64,000 nucleotides of DNA, from assembly GCF_949987535.1 (NCBI RefSeq), contig NC_080082.1:49824374-49888373 (forward strand), given 5' to 3'. This DNA comes from Balaenoptera acutorostrata (Eukaryota; Chordata; Mammalia; Artiodactyla; Balaenopteridae). The translations under genes and the position numbers were made by a program. This document shows positions 23,326 to 34,110 of this stretch, piece after piece (within the stretch, counting starts at the first letter, position 1; every line of letters begins with the position of its first letter). The notes below the pieces were generated by a model. It was not told where the DNA came from, did no database searches, and worked only from the letters and a program-made list of their open reading frames with translations.

Positions 23326-23620
23326 GAGGGATAGATCTGGCTCTCGTGTGTCTTTTGCCCTCTGTCCCGTCCCCCGCCTTGTTTTTCTGCTCGGAATATA
23401 GATGCTTCTGAAGATTATGAAGCAGAAAGCCAAAATCTAGGGATGGTGGAACAGAAAAGCTAGAAGGAGCGTGTGTATCTGAGGGCTGCTCCTGAGCAGC
23501 TGCGCCAGCCTTGATTCCCTATTTCCTTCGTGTCACATGAGAAAAAGAAAGCTCTATGTGTTTAAGTCTCTGTTATTTGGCATTCCGGGCACATCTGACA
23601 GTCCCCAACTAAGATACAAG
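23326..23620 (+). repeat. Ancestral repeat, right part
   Basis: 'aagtctctgttatttggcat' and the preceding 'gagaaaaagaaagctctatg' resemble the end of the ancestral LTR-like repeat whose start lies at 17,180. The assignment is tentative. Confidence 0.4.
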
Positions 23621-25129
23621 CTTTTTAGCTTTATGCACGGTGGCAAAGACTTCTTGAGACAGAAGGGGACTCTCAGGTGCTAATTCACTGTGGCTTCGTG
23701 CCGTGGTATCACAAGGGCCCAAGGCAAAAAAAAAAAAAAAAAAAAAAAGGAGGACCCTGAAGATGCCTGCTAAACTAAGAAGACTTCATTTGCATGGTCC
23801 CTTCCTACCTTCTCTTGATAAGTATTCACTGCTCACTATGGGACCTGAATTCTTCTAACGATGAAAGGAGCTGGCAGAGGATGACTCAACACGCAGAGGA
23901 CCTTGGTTCATATAAACTTTTCTGAGAGCCAGTAGGAAAGTACTATATCAACTACATCGCTGTTTCTCAATCTGTTTTTAACCAACTCCCACTTTTGATC
24001 AACACAAACTGTACTATCTATAGACTGCATTAAGAAAACCAGGGCTTTCCCCTCTCCTGGGAAATGCCACATGTCCTATCATTCCCCCTGCCCGCCCCCA
24101 AGGGTTCCTGCTACTTTCCCCACCCCCCTTGAGAATCAGCAGTCTAACTTAAGTTTCCTAAGATTCTGCAAACTGGAGTCACCCTGGTAAACTCCAGTGA
24201 TGCCACAACTAGTAGAGGAAGATGACTTGCATATGTGACAGAAGCAGGTTAAGGGAAGAAAGCAGAGGGAAGGTTGGGCTGAGAAAAGAAACACAGAGCA
24301 TTCAGTTTTGCCCTGAGTTGGCTCAGCTTTTGCAGGATCAGCCAGCAACTGACTGCAAGCACTTCTAGCTTTACTAAGAGAATCTGTCCCACTTCTACTT
24401 CCAAAGACTCTCCTGCCTCTCCTTTTTTACTCAGGGTCAACACTGAAGGGCAATCCAAGGCCAGAGACCTTCTGCTCTTTTCCAAGGGTAGCATGAGCCC
24501 ATGAAAGCTACCCAGTGGTCTGGGCTGGAAGCTGTGGGTGGCCAAGGGGACCGGGAGTGGGAGACTTGCTCTGAAGGTCAGCTTTTCAGGGACAGCAGTG
24601 GAGAAGAGGGATCAGGCAGGAAAGAAAAGGTCAAACAACCTCTTCAAGATGCCAGGAATAAAGGAACAGCCTTTTCCCAAGTTCTTATTTCTATTTCACA
24701 ATTTAAATCCAGGACCTTGCTCATAAATGCTAAATGACACAGCAAATTTAGTAGAGAGCAACAGTAAATGGTGTCTCCCCTCTATTCCCTGTGTACCCAA
24801 AATATTTAGAGACAGGGAGGGACCAATGAAAGATCACGACATCTGGGATCTGAGGTTACAGCAGGAACGAGAACATGTGAAAGGCTGAGAGATGCCTGTG
24901 GACCCTAGGAAACTAGGGATGAAGGTCATTCCTTCATGGTTTCAGGGAAAGAGCGAGGGCCACTGGCAGGAAGGCTGGAGACCATGCAGACATTCCCTGT
25001 TGGATGCAGATGACACGACCTTACACCCTTGCCTGCGCCCTTGTGTCCTCCTGTGTGGGATTTACAGGACTCCTGGGGGATGCCAGGGAAATTGGTTCTA
25101 ACCTGGATCCTCCCAGTACAGTGCGGAGT
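23621..25129. other. Gene-free intergenic stretch
   Basis: Nothing recognisable except a poly(A) run at about 23,726-23,748. Short overlapping ORFs are not supported. Confidence 0.45.
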
Positions 25130-25395
25130 ACAGCGCAGTGGTGACCACTGTGGACCCCAGGGCCAGACTGCCCGGGTCCCAAGTTTAGAATTCAGCTCTT
25201 CTTTTTACCAGCTGTGTGACTTCAGGCAAATTACTGAACTTCTTTATATCTCAGTTTTCTCATCTGTAAAATGGGGATGAGTATGCCAACCTCACAGAAG
25301 CGTTGAAAGGTTAAATGAGTTCATCTTTGCAAAACTCTTAGCGCAGTGCCTGGTACATAGTATCATTTGAATGGGCAGTAAATGTTGGCTCGTGT
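25130..25395 (+). repeat. MIR, nearly full length
   Basis: 'cagactgcccgggtcccaag', 'accagctgtgtgacttcagg', 'ctcatctgtaaaatggggat', 'aggttaaatgagttcatc' and 'gcgcagtgcctggtacatag' follow in MIR order. Confidence 0.9.
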
Positions 25396-25835
25396 ACTGG
25401 TTTCCTATGTCTGCTGTAACAGATTGTCACAAACTGGGTGGCTTAACAGAAATTTATTCTCTCACAGTTCTGGAGGCTAAAAGTCCAAAACGAGTATCAC
25501 TGGGTTGAGGAAAACATATTCTCCGCCCCCTCCAGCTCCTGGGGGCTGCTGACATTCCTTGGCTTATGGCCACATTGCTCCAATCTCTACCTCTGTGATC
25601 ACACTGCCTTCTCCTTTTCTGTCTGAAATCTCCTTGTGCCTCCTTCTTATAAGAACATTGGTGATGTTTAAGGCCCACCCAGGTAATCTAGGATAATCTC
25701 TCTGTCATAATACTCTTAATCACACCTGTAAAATCCTTTTTTTTTTTTTTTTTGCCATGTAATGTAACATTCACAGGTTCCAGGGATTAGGATGTGGTTA
25801 TCTCTTGAAGGGACCATTATTCCACCACCACAGCT
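25396..25835 (+). repeat. Ancestral interspersed repeat
   Basis: 'tttcctatgtctgctgtaac', 'aaactgggtggcttaacag', 'tctcacagttctggaggcta', 'ccttggcttatggcc' and 'cacaggttccagggattagg' define a common old mammalian repeat whose family name I cannot settle. A T-run of about 17 lies near 25,737. Confidence 0.65.
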
Positions 25836-26399
25836 GGTATAATTATTAGCCAAGAGTCCAGTCTGATAACAGTAAGCAGGTGGACAGAAAGTGAAGGAGG
25901 GAGAGGTCTCTGCAGAGGAAGGTTGGGGTATGGTTACCAGCAGTGCATGGCAAAAACCCATGATGCCCACAACAGAGGCCAACAGAGACAGGGTCTGAAG
26001 GGTACTCCTAAGATGCTAGTCCTGACCTGCTCCTTCTTATTTCTCTTCTTCAGTACTGCACCAGCACTGGAGATGGCTGCAGAGTTAGAAGACACCACTA
26101 TTGGGATGACAGAGAAAGCCTGGACAAGTGGTGGCTAAAACAAGAGAATGCAAGTGGGGAAGGGCATAAACTGTCACCTTCATACTATCATAAGGCCACT
26201 TCAGGGGCTCAAAAAGCGTAATACGCACATGCAAGTAGGCTGAACTGCACTGGCATAAGGGAGCAACAAAATCTAAAGTCCATTTGGATGTACTGGTCTA
26301 GAATCATCTTCCTTCTAATTCCCCAGGAGAGTTCCACTCTCTCTGACATTCTGAAGTTCTTCATTTACTGTTATTTATTTAAAGTTATGTACCCCAAAT
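25836..26399. other. Gene-free intergenic stretch
   Basis: No gene or confident repeat. Confidence 0.45.
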
Positions 26400-27105
26400 C
26401 CCAACAGATCCTCTCTACCTCCACGGCTACATTCTCCTGAATCCATGCCGTCATCAACCATCCCTAGATGACTGCAGCGTACGTCTATTTGATCGCTCCG
26501 CTTCCAACTTCATTCCCCTGAAGGCCATTCTTCACACAGAGCTGGCGTGAGCTTCTCAACTCTCAACCCGTCCCTCTCCTCTTATGGCCCGTAAGTGACT
26601 TCCCACAGCTTATGAATGGAATCTCAGCTCCTTTCTGTGATCAGTAAGGCCCTGCGTGGTCTCGCCCTGGCTCACCATGCTCCAGTCACACTGGCATTTC
26701 TGTTTCCCCCACGTGCAAAGGTACTTGCTGCCTGGCACTTGCTGCTTCTTCCACCCAGACCACTCTTCTTCCGGAACCTGACACAGTCCCTTCACCAAAT
26801 TCAGCTCAACCTCTCAGATGTCAGTTCAGCTCAACAGTACCTCTCTGACCCCTGCCACGCCATGGCCACTCTCCCTGTCATCACTCTGCTTCATTTCCTT
26901 CATAATGTCTGTCACTGCGTAATCACTCCTCTGTTCCTATTTGCTTGTGATTGTTTATCTCCCTCCACTAGAACGTAACCGCCCTCTATGAGGGTGAGGC
27001 CACGCCTATTTTTTTGACCCCAATATCCCTGGTGCTTGTCACAGATCCCACCACATCCTAGGGAGTAGATACATGTTTGTTGAATGAATGCGTGAAACGA
27101 CAGCC
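26400..27105 (+). repeat. L2 LINE 3' portion, sense
   Basis: A long, well-ordered L2 match: 'ctcagctcctttctgtgatc...aaggccctgcgtggtctc', 'ctccagtcacactggcatt', 'ctgcctggcacttgctg' and 'gtttgttgaatgaatgcgtg' at the 3' end. The 120-codon ORF inside (26,616-26,978) is decayed L2. Confidence 0.85.
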
Positions 27106-27449
27106 CTTTACTTATTGTTAGTGCTGCTACTGGTGAAATCCTGCATTCCCTTTAACTTTTGAATATTTTATATCTACATCTTCCTCATCTTTCCTAAGCA
27201 AGATCTATATAATAAAGTACACTAACCTGAATTATCAATATTGACCATGAGGAAGGATCCCTGTGGCTTCCAGCAAAAGTACTGGGAGTGCCTTAATCTA
27301 CAAGAGAGTGCCCAAGTGATTACTGGCTGGGATTTCTTACCATGGTCCCAGAAAAAGATAAATTGAGGCATCTGAGGACAAATATCTCTGAGCTTTTGAA
27401 AATGACTTCTCTCTATTCCAGTTCTTCCACTTACCCACTCATCCACACC

Positions 27450-27570
27450 TCAACCAGCAAATAATTATCAAGTGTCTAATATGTGCCAGGCTCTACGCCA
27501 GGCCCTGGGGACACAATGGTGAGCATAACAGCCATGTTCCCTGCCATCATGGATAGTCTTGTAAGGGAGG
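27450..27570 (-). repeat. L2 3' fragment, antisense
   Basis: 'agtgtctaatatgtgccagg' and 'ccctggggacacaatggtga' are the antisense L2 end. Confidence 0.7.
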
Positions 27571-27650
27571 CGGACATTAAGTAAATCCTCACACAAATAA
27601 ACGTATCATAATCAGCTGAGATATGTGCTATGAAGAAATAGTAAATGGTG

Positions 27651-27912
27651 GGCTTCCCTGGTGGCGCAGTGGTTGAGAATCTGCCTGCCAATGCAGGGGA
27701 CACGGGTTCGAGCCCTGGTCTGGGAAGATCCCACATGCCACAGAGCAACTAGGCCCGTGAGCCACAACTACTGAGCCTGCGCGTCTGGAGCCTGTGCTCC
27801 GCAACAAGAGAGGCCGTGATAGTGAGAGGCCCGTGCACCGCGATGAAGAGTGGCCCCCACTTGCCGCAACTAGAGAAAGCCCTCGCACAGAAACGGAGAC
27901 CCAACACAGCCA

Positions 27913-27954
<42 letters not shown>

Positions 27955-27963
27955 TTTTAAAAA
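27651..27963 (+). repeat. CHR-1-type SINE with an 18-bp target-site duplication
   Basis: A full-length copy of the GTCTGGAGCCTG subtype with an (AAAT)n tail. The perfect 18-bp AAGAAATAGTAAATGGTG lies at 27,633-27,650 and 27,964-27,981. Confidence 0.96.
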
Positions 27964-28024
27964 AAGAAATAGTAAATGGTGCTGTGAGAGCAGAAAATAA
28001 TGAGAAAACAACATTTTTAAAAAA

Positions 28025-29290
28025 ATGAAATCTGCAACAGCACCAAAAATACTTAGGAATCAATTTAAGAAAAGATATGCAAAACCTCTATGGTGAACTC
28101 TGGAAAGCACTGCTGAGAGAAATGAAACACCTAAACAAATGGAGAGATACGTCATCTTCATAGATTGGAAGGCTCAATATTGTTCCACTGTCAATGGTCC
28201 CAAATTGATCTATGGATTTGACACAATCCCAATCAAAATCCCAGCAGACTTTTTTGTAGAAATTGATTTATATGGAAATGGAAATTACCTAGAAAAGCCA
28301 AAGCAATTTCAGAAAAGAAGAACAAAGTTGGAAGACTTTTACCACCCAATTTCAGGACTTATTATAAAACTACGGTAATTAAGACTGTGTGGAAATGGTG
28401 GACGGAAAGACATAAAGATCACCAGAGCAGAAAAAAGATTCAAGAAAATAGATCCACTCATATACATACAATCAATTCATTTTCAGTAAAGGTGCTCAGG
28501 CAGTTCAACAGGGAAAGGAAGTCTGGAATTTGGTAGGTAGGTAAAGATTTCTTAGGACATAAAAGCACAAACCATAAAAGAAAAACTAGATAAATTAGAC
28601 TTTATCAAAATGCAAAAATTTGTTCTTCAAGAGACAATTAAGAAAACAAAAGGACAAGGCATAGAGTGAGAGAAAATATTTATAATATATATATCTAACG
28701 GATGACTAGTATCCAGATAATAAAGAACTCTCAGGACTCATTATTAAAATAATCCATTTTTTAAAAAAAATGAGCAAAAGATTTGAACAGACACTTCACA
28801 AAAGAAGATACACAAATGTCTGAGAAGTACTTGAAAAGATGTTCCACATCAATGGCTGGCAGAGAAATGCAAATTAAAACCACAATGAGATACCACGACA
28901 CACTAATCAATATGCCTAAAACTTAAGACTAACCAACACCAAGTGTTGGTGAGGATGTGGATCAACTGGAATGCTCATACATTGCTGATAGGAATAAAAA
29001 TGGTACAGCCAGCTTGGAAAACTGGCAGGTTCTTCAAAAGTCAGACAAAAAGTTTACCATACCACCTTGCCAATACACTCCCAGGTATTTGCCCAAAAGA
29101 ACTGAAAACATATTCATACAAAGACCTGAACGACAAAGTACACAGCAGCTTCATTTACACGAGTCAGAAACTGAAAAATCCCAAATGTCTATCAACAGGT
29201 GAATGGATAAATAAAATATAAAATATCTTAAACAGACTACTATTCAGCAATAGAAAAGATGCTACAAGAACATGTAATAAGGGAATCTAA
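28025..29290 (+). repeat. Old L1 ORF2 3' half, sense
   Basis: Decayed but colinear with the C-terminal half of ORF2 in the young L1: 'aatggagagatacgtcatct', 'cccaatcaaaatcccagcag', 'caagagacaattaag', 'acaatgagataccacgac' and 'caggtgaatggataaataaa'. Frames are broken in several places. Confidence 0.85.
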
Positions 29291-29294
29291 CTCA

Positions 29295-29876
29295 ATCTAG
29301 GAGGTCAGGGAGAGCTTTCTGAAAGAAGAAGTGGATACCAGAAAGACTAGGGATTAACTGGGGAGGCTGGAGTGGGTAATGAGAAGTAAAGAGCATTTCA
29401 GGCAGAGGCTTCCAGGGCCCCTGGCAGAAGGAAAGGTGGCACATTCACAGACGTGAAAGATGGTCTTGCTTAGAGAGCAAGGAGAGAGATGAGTGATGTG
29501 AGTTAAGGCTGGAAGTTGGCAAGGGCCATGCCAGGTGGGCGTTATAGGCCTTGTTAAGGATTTTGATATTTATCCTAAAAGCAATAAGAAGCCTCTGAAA
29601 GGATTTTAAACAGGAGGATGGTATAATTGGCTTGACATTTTAAGAGAGATCCCACTAAGTGCATTATGACTGAAACTGACTTTCTGGAGAGTGAGTTGCT
29701 GTGAGGGAGCTGCTAGTCATGGCCTCTGCTGAAATCCTGGTAACAGGTGGTGGTGGCTTACACTGAGATGGGATGACAGAGATGGAGAGAGACGAACAGA
29801 TTTGTTAGGCATCTGAGAAGTATGTTGAGCTGCATCTGGAGCACAAGGAAGAAGACGGTGTTAAGATTGACTCTAG
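29295..29876 (-). repeat. L2 antisense, part 1 (split by a SINE)
   Basis: 'gaggtcagggagagctttct', 'agagcatttcaggcagaggc', 'ggccttgttaaggattttga' and 'gaaaggattttaaacaggag' follow in antisense L2 order. It continues beyond the SINE at 29,877-30,234. Confidence 0.75.
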
Positions 29877-30234
29877 GGACTTCCCTGGTGGCACAGTGGT
29901 TATGAATCCGCCTGCCAATGCTGAGGACACGGGCGCGAGCCCTGGTCCGGGAAGATCTCACATGCTTCGGAGCAACTAAGCCCGTGCGCCACAACTACTG
30001 AGCCTGCGCTCTAGAGCCTGCAAGCCACAGCTACTGAGTCCATGCGCCACAACTACTGAAGCCCGTGCACCTAGAACCCGTGCTCCACAACAAGAGAAGC
30101 CACCACAATGAGAAGCCCACGCACCGCAACGAAGAGTAGCCTCCACTCACCACAACTAGAGAAAGCCTGCGCAGCAACGAAGACCCAACACAGCCAAAAA
30201 TAAATAAATTAAATAAATAAATTTTTTAAAAAAG
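29877..30234 (+). repeat. CHR-1-type SINE inserted in L2
   Basis: A complete head and body with the triple ACAACTACTGA-like unit and an AAATAAAT tail. No perfect target-site duplication is evident, and the head is slightly diverged (GGTTATGAATCC). Confidence 0.93.
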
Positions 30235-30800
30235 AACTGAGGACTTAAAAAATAATAATAATAATCTAAGATTATGGCTCAGGGATGAAATGGGAAGAGA
30301 TCCCATTCCCAACATAGAGATGACAGAAAAATGTTTAGTTTGGTGGAGAATGGCTAAAGTTAGTTCCAGACCCAATGAATTCGAGGTGTCAGGGAGACAT
30401 CCAAGTAACAATGCCTACTAGGTAGTTACACATGTGGATGTGAAAGCTCACAGAAGTCCAGGATAGAGAGTCAAAATTGGGTGTTATGAAGATGGTAAAT
30501 GATGCTGTAGAAATGGATGCAATAGACTAGAAAGAGAGCATCAGACGAGGATAGGAAAGAACCTAGAACCACGTCTTAAGGAACTCTAATCTTTAGAGGA
30601 TGTGTAGGAAAAGGTGAGCTAGCAAAGGAAATTAAGAAGCAACCAAAGAAAAGGCAGGGAAACCGGAAGAGCACAGCATATAGGAATTCATGGAAAGAGA
30701 ATGTTTCAGGAAGGGTGTGGAAAATGTGTTGGACGCTAATCAAATAGGAAGACAATGTCCACTGAATTTAGTAACAGAGAGTCACTACTTACCTTAGGAA
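30235..30800 (-). repeat. L2 antisense, part 2
   Basis: 'ggtgtcagggagacatccaa', 'gatgtgaaagctcacagaag', 'ccacgtcttaaggaactc' and 'agcaaaggaaattaagaag' continue the antisense L2 order after the SINE. Confidence 0.6.
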
Positions 30801-31202
30801 GAGCAGATCCTATGGAAAAATAGGGATGTAACCCAAATTAGAGTGGACAGAGGGATGACTAAGGAAAAAGGAAGTGGAGAAAGTGATTCTACGTAACTTT
30901 AGATAATGGGTCCAACTTCCTATTATAATAAGCTTGGTGATGACAGAAAACTGAACTTGGGAGAGATTGCGAAAGATGTGTCTTTTGTGAAAGCTCACCC
31001 ACCCCTTGAATTCAGCTGAGAGGTTGCATTTCTTTTTCCTGTGACATAGGTGGGCATCATGAATCAAGAAGTTTCTATTATTATGCTACCTTCATAACTA
31101 CCATGAACACAGAGAAGGGAGTTTATGGGGGACCATCAACATAGGTGACACACAACAGTGATATGAGAAAGGCATGATGTTGGGGGAAGGAGAGGCAGAG
31201 AT
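30801..31202. other. Intergenic DNA without recognisable features
   Basis: No gene or clear repeat. Confidence 0.4.
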
Positions 31203-31216
31203 AAAGAAGCCCTCCT

Positions 31217-31557
31217 GGGGCTTCCCTGGTGGCGCAGTGGTTGAGAATCTGCCTGCTAATGCAGGGGACACGGGTTCGAGCCCTGGTCTGGGAAGATCCC
31301 ACATGCCACGGAGCGACTGGGCCCGTGAGCCACAATTGCTGAGCCTGCGCGTCTGGAGCCTGTGCCCCGCGACGGGAGGGGCCGCGATAGAGAAAGGCCC
31401 GCACACCGCGATGAAGAGCGGTCCCCGCACCGCGATGAAGAGTGGCCCCCGCTTGCCGCAACTGGAGAAAGCCCTCGCACGAACCGAAGACCCAACACAG
31501 CCAAAAATAAATAAATAAATAAATAAATAAGAAAATCCTTTAAAAAAAAAAAAAAAA
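31217..31557 (+). repeat. CHR-1-type SINE with a 14-bp target-site duplication and an internal tandem duplication
   Basis: Flanked by AAAGAAGCCCTCCT at 31,203-31,216 and 31,558-31,571. The unit CACCGCGATGAAGAG occurs twice in a row (about 31,403 and 31,429), whereas sister copies have it once. Confidence 0.96.
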
Positions 31558-31571
31558 AAAGAAGCCCTCCT

Positions 31572-32261
31572 AACTCCTCAACACCTGCTTTCCAGTAAGT
31601 TTCCACTTTGCAATTAAACCCAGATCCTTGTGAATATTTATAGAAAATCATAAAAGCAAAACAACACAAATAAATCTGGTAGCAAGCAACAGAGAATGGT
31701 CTGTTCCTTAGTTCCCTGGTTAATCTGAGAAGTGCATGTGTATGCTAGGGGAAGGAAATAAATGAAAAGACAGAACTCCTCTGTTGTAGAGGAGTGGAGA
31801 GCTGAAGGGAAAGAAAAGCTAAATATTAAGATACCTGGACCCTGGGGCTCTAGGCCACAAAACTAATGGCTGAATGAATGAATGAATGAATGAGCAAACA
31901 ATAAGGAGTAAGTGTAAGTCCTAGGGAAAGAATGGAGAGTCTCTGAGCAGGGATCAGGCCACAGATGGCAAACCAGAGACCTATTCCCTAGGTCAAGAGA
32001 AAACATATTCTGATTATCTTTGTTTCCTCAGGTGTGTGTTTCAAAAGGACTTTGAGGAGCTTCTAAGCTGGAGCTATATAAGTCAGAGAGGGAGAAATAG
32101 TGAGAAAAGAACAAGGGTGGCTAGGAGGTTGGGCCCAGCTCTCCTGAATCCCTGCCGCTTTCCCAAGTTAGATGGCATTCCTGTGCCCTGAGCCTCTTCT
32201 ACCAGGTGGCTCGCCCTCTACGAAGCTGTCCAGCAGGCTCGGGTGGAGGGACCACTTCTAC
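31572..32261. other. Gene-free intergenic stretch with a (TGAA)n microsatellite
   Basis: A run of about seven TGAA units lies at about 31,867-31,893. Nothing else is recognised. Confidence 0.5.
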
Positions 32262-32480
32262 TTATGTGCATGCATTACGTGTGAAGCACTGGCTTGTACG
32301 CTTTCCATACACTATCTCAGGGAATCCTCACAGAAGTGTTGAGATGTAAGTATTCCCATCCTCACTTGACTGAGAAAGAAACTAAAGTTCAGAAAATTGA
32401 TCTGCCTCAAGGTCACAAGGGAGGGATTTGTATTTGAGCCCACATCTGCATGACTCCGAATCCCACGCTATTTCCACCCC
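32262..32480 (-). repeat. MIR fragment
   Basis: 'cactatctcagggaatcctc', 'tattcccatcctcacttgac', 'ctcaaggtcacaagggaggg' and 'tttgagcccacatctgcatg' are the reverse MIR arm. Confidence 0.75.
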
Positions 32481-32867
32481 AACAAGACGTAGGCTAGGAG
32501 GAAGCGATCTGTTTCAACTGGGAGGGCAAAAGACATCTGTTGGGGGCAGAGGGCAGGAAACTATACAGAAAGAGGAAAATTGAAGAATAAAAGGAAGCAT
32601 AAAACCTCTTTTCTGAGATTGAGTAGAATTACAGAAGAAATCACCTAGAAAAGAGAAGAAGACGAGATAATCTGACTTGGGAAATGGAAAAAAAAAATGC
32701 TTGGGATTGAAAAAAAAATTCAGAAACTAAGGACAGAAAATCTGAGTTTGGAAATCAGAGTGGGGATCCCTGGGGGCGGGGGGGGGGCGGGGAGAACACA
32801 GATGCTGGCACTCTTTCCTTTGGGTTCGAGAGGAGACAGCGCTGAATTACTGACCTTCTCCTCTCTG

Positions 32868-32894
32868 GTCACATGACTAGTGCTGGTATAAAAG
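32868..32894 (+). promoter_or_regulatory. Candidate FFAR2 promoter: palindromic E-box and TATA box
   Basis: A perfect 10-bp palindrome GTCACATGAC (32,868-32,877, USF/TFE-type E-box) lies 9 bp before TATAAAAG (32,887-32,894). It is 1.2 kb upstream of the FFAR2 start codon and in the right orientation, so initiation would fall near 32,917. FFAR2 in other mammals has a non-coding first exon; that this is its start is inference. Confidence 0.5.
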
Positions 32895-33555
32895 CTTTCT
32901 ACCAGCCAGGTTCCTTACAATTTTTTCCTGTGTGAAATGGGCGGTAGCAGTGGCTAAAGCTCTGTTCCTCTTTTCCAGAAGCTTTCAGACTTTCCTTCAG
33001 GACTAATCCCAAGAAGCCCACTCTCCGGAACAAAGACAAGGCAAGGCAGCTGGCTTAGTACTTGCGCTCTGGGAAGCGATGCCGGGATCCGAACTGGAGG
33101 GAAACGGGCTGGGGCTGGGGGACAGGGGTGGGGCTGGCGCTGGATGAAGTCTGTCGGAAACTGAAGGCACGGATCACATCCAGAAACGGGAGCCGGCGGG
33201 GGGGCAAGGAATCGCGGACCAGGCCCTAAGACCGGAGAGAGGATGGAGGGCCCAGACTGCGTGCGGGTAGTGAGCGCTACGAACCAAACAGAAAACTCTT
33301 ACCCCATTAAGAGGAGTTCCTCTGTTTATTGTCAAAACACCCAGCTCCTGAGCCAGTTACTGCCCATGCGCTTTTCTGAATATTCTCTAAAGTCTTTGGG
33401 GGGGCAAGCCCCAGAGGACAGTGCTGGCTCACCCTTCCTCCCCGCCGCCCCTCCCTACGCTTCTCCAGCTTCCTCTTTTCAGTATAGCCCCAGAATTGGA
33501 CAGGGGAGGGAAAGATGGAGGAGAATTTGTGTTCTGCACAAAGGAGAAGGAAAAC

Positions 33556-33561
33556 AGGTAG
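33556..33561 (+). other. Candidate splice donor of the FFAR2 5' non-coding exon
   Basis: AG|GTAG in the context AAAACAGGTAGGG, a good donor. It would pair with the clear acceptor at 34,103 to give an intron of about 546 bp. It is only one of several possible donors. Confidence 0.3.
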
Positions 33562-34094
33562 GGAGATGGATTGGGGGCTGGGCACCTGCTTCCTGGGCGT
33601 GTGGCAGGGTCCTGAGGAGGAACCAGCACTGGGTCTCGGGACCTGGGTTTTCACAGCCCGAGTTCTCCCGAGAGACATCGCCCAGCTCCCTCCTTGCTGT
33701 AGTGAGGGTTGCCTTTTCTCTCTGCAGGTCTCTGACTGAGGAAAGGACTTAAGGAGAGTTGGAAACTGATTAACAGTAACTTCCTGTATCTGTGACAAGA
33801 GAAGGAGAAAGGCTGGGAAAACCAGAGGGGGAATTCCCTTGGGAAGCCAAGGGTTGGCCTCCCCAAGAGACACACGATGGCAAACGTAATAACTACTGCT
33901 TAATATCCCGCCCCAGGCAAAGTCAACAATTGCTCTGAGCAGTTCTGGCAGGTGGTGTGTGAGCAAAGCCGTGGTGGGAGCAGAAAGCCCCGGCCTGGGA
34001 AAGGGAGAGAGTGCCTGGGAGGATGTCCACAGACTGAACCCGACCAGGGTCTGCAGGCTGTGAGTTGGTCCTCCTGACCCTGTCCTTTTTCATC

Positions 34095-34103
34095 CTCTTC
34101 CAG
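34095..34103 (+). other. Splice acceptor of the FFAR2 coding exon
   Basis: The pyrimidine tract TTTTTCATCCTCTTCCAG ends at 34,103, placing the exon start at 34,104 and seven untranslated bases before the ATG. Confidence 0.75.
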
Positions 34104-34110
34104 AACAGTC

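Noticed and set aside
26616..26978. 120-codon ORF as a host gene
   Set aside because: It is colinear with L2 3' text.
33243..33966. 169-codon (+) and 219-codon (-) ORFs overlapping upstream of FFAR2
   Set aside because: They overlap on opposite strands, have no domain or signal, and lie in GC-rich DNA where chance ORFs are common.
1..34000. A second FFAR-family gene (FFAR1 or FFAR3) upstream
   Set aside because: No frame carries the TM or ERY signatures outside 34,111-35,100.
34020..34103. GTGAGT at 34,060 as the FFAR2 donor
   Set aside because: It would leave an intron of only 44 bases.
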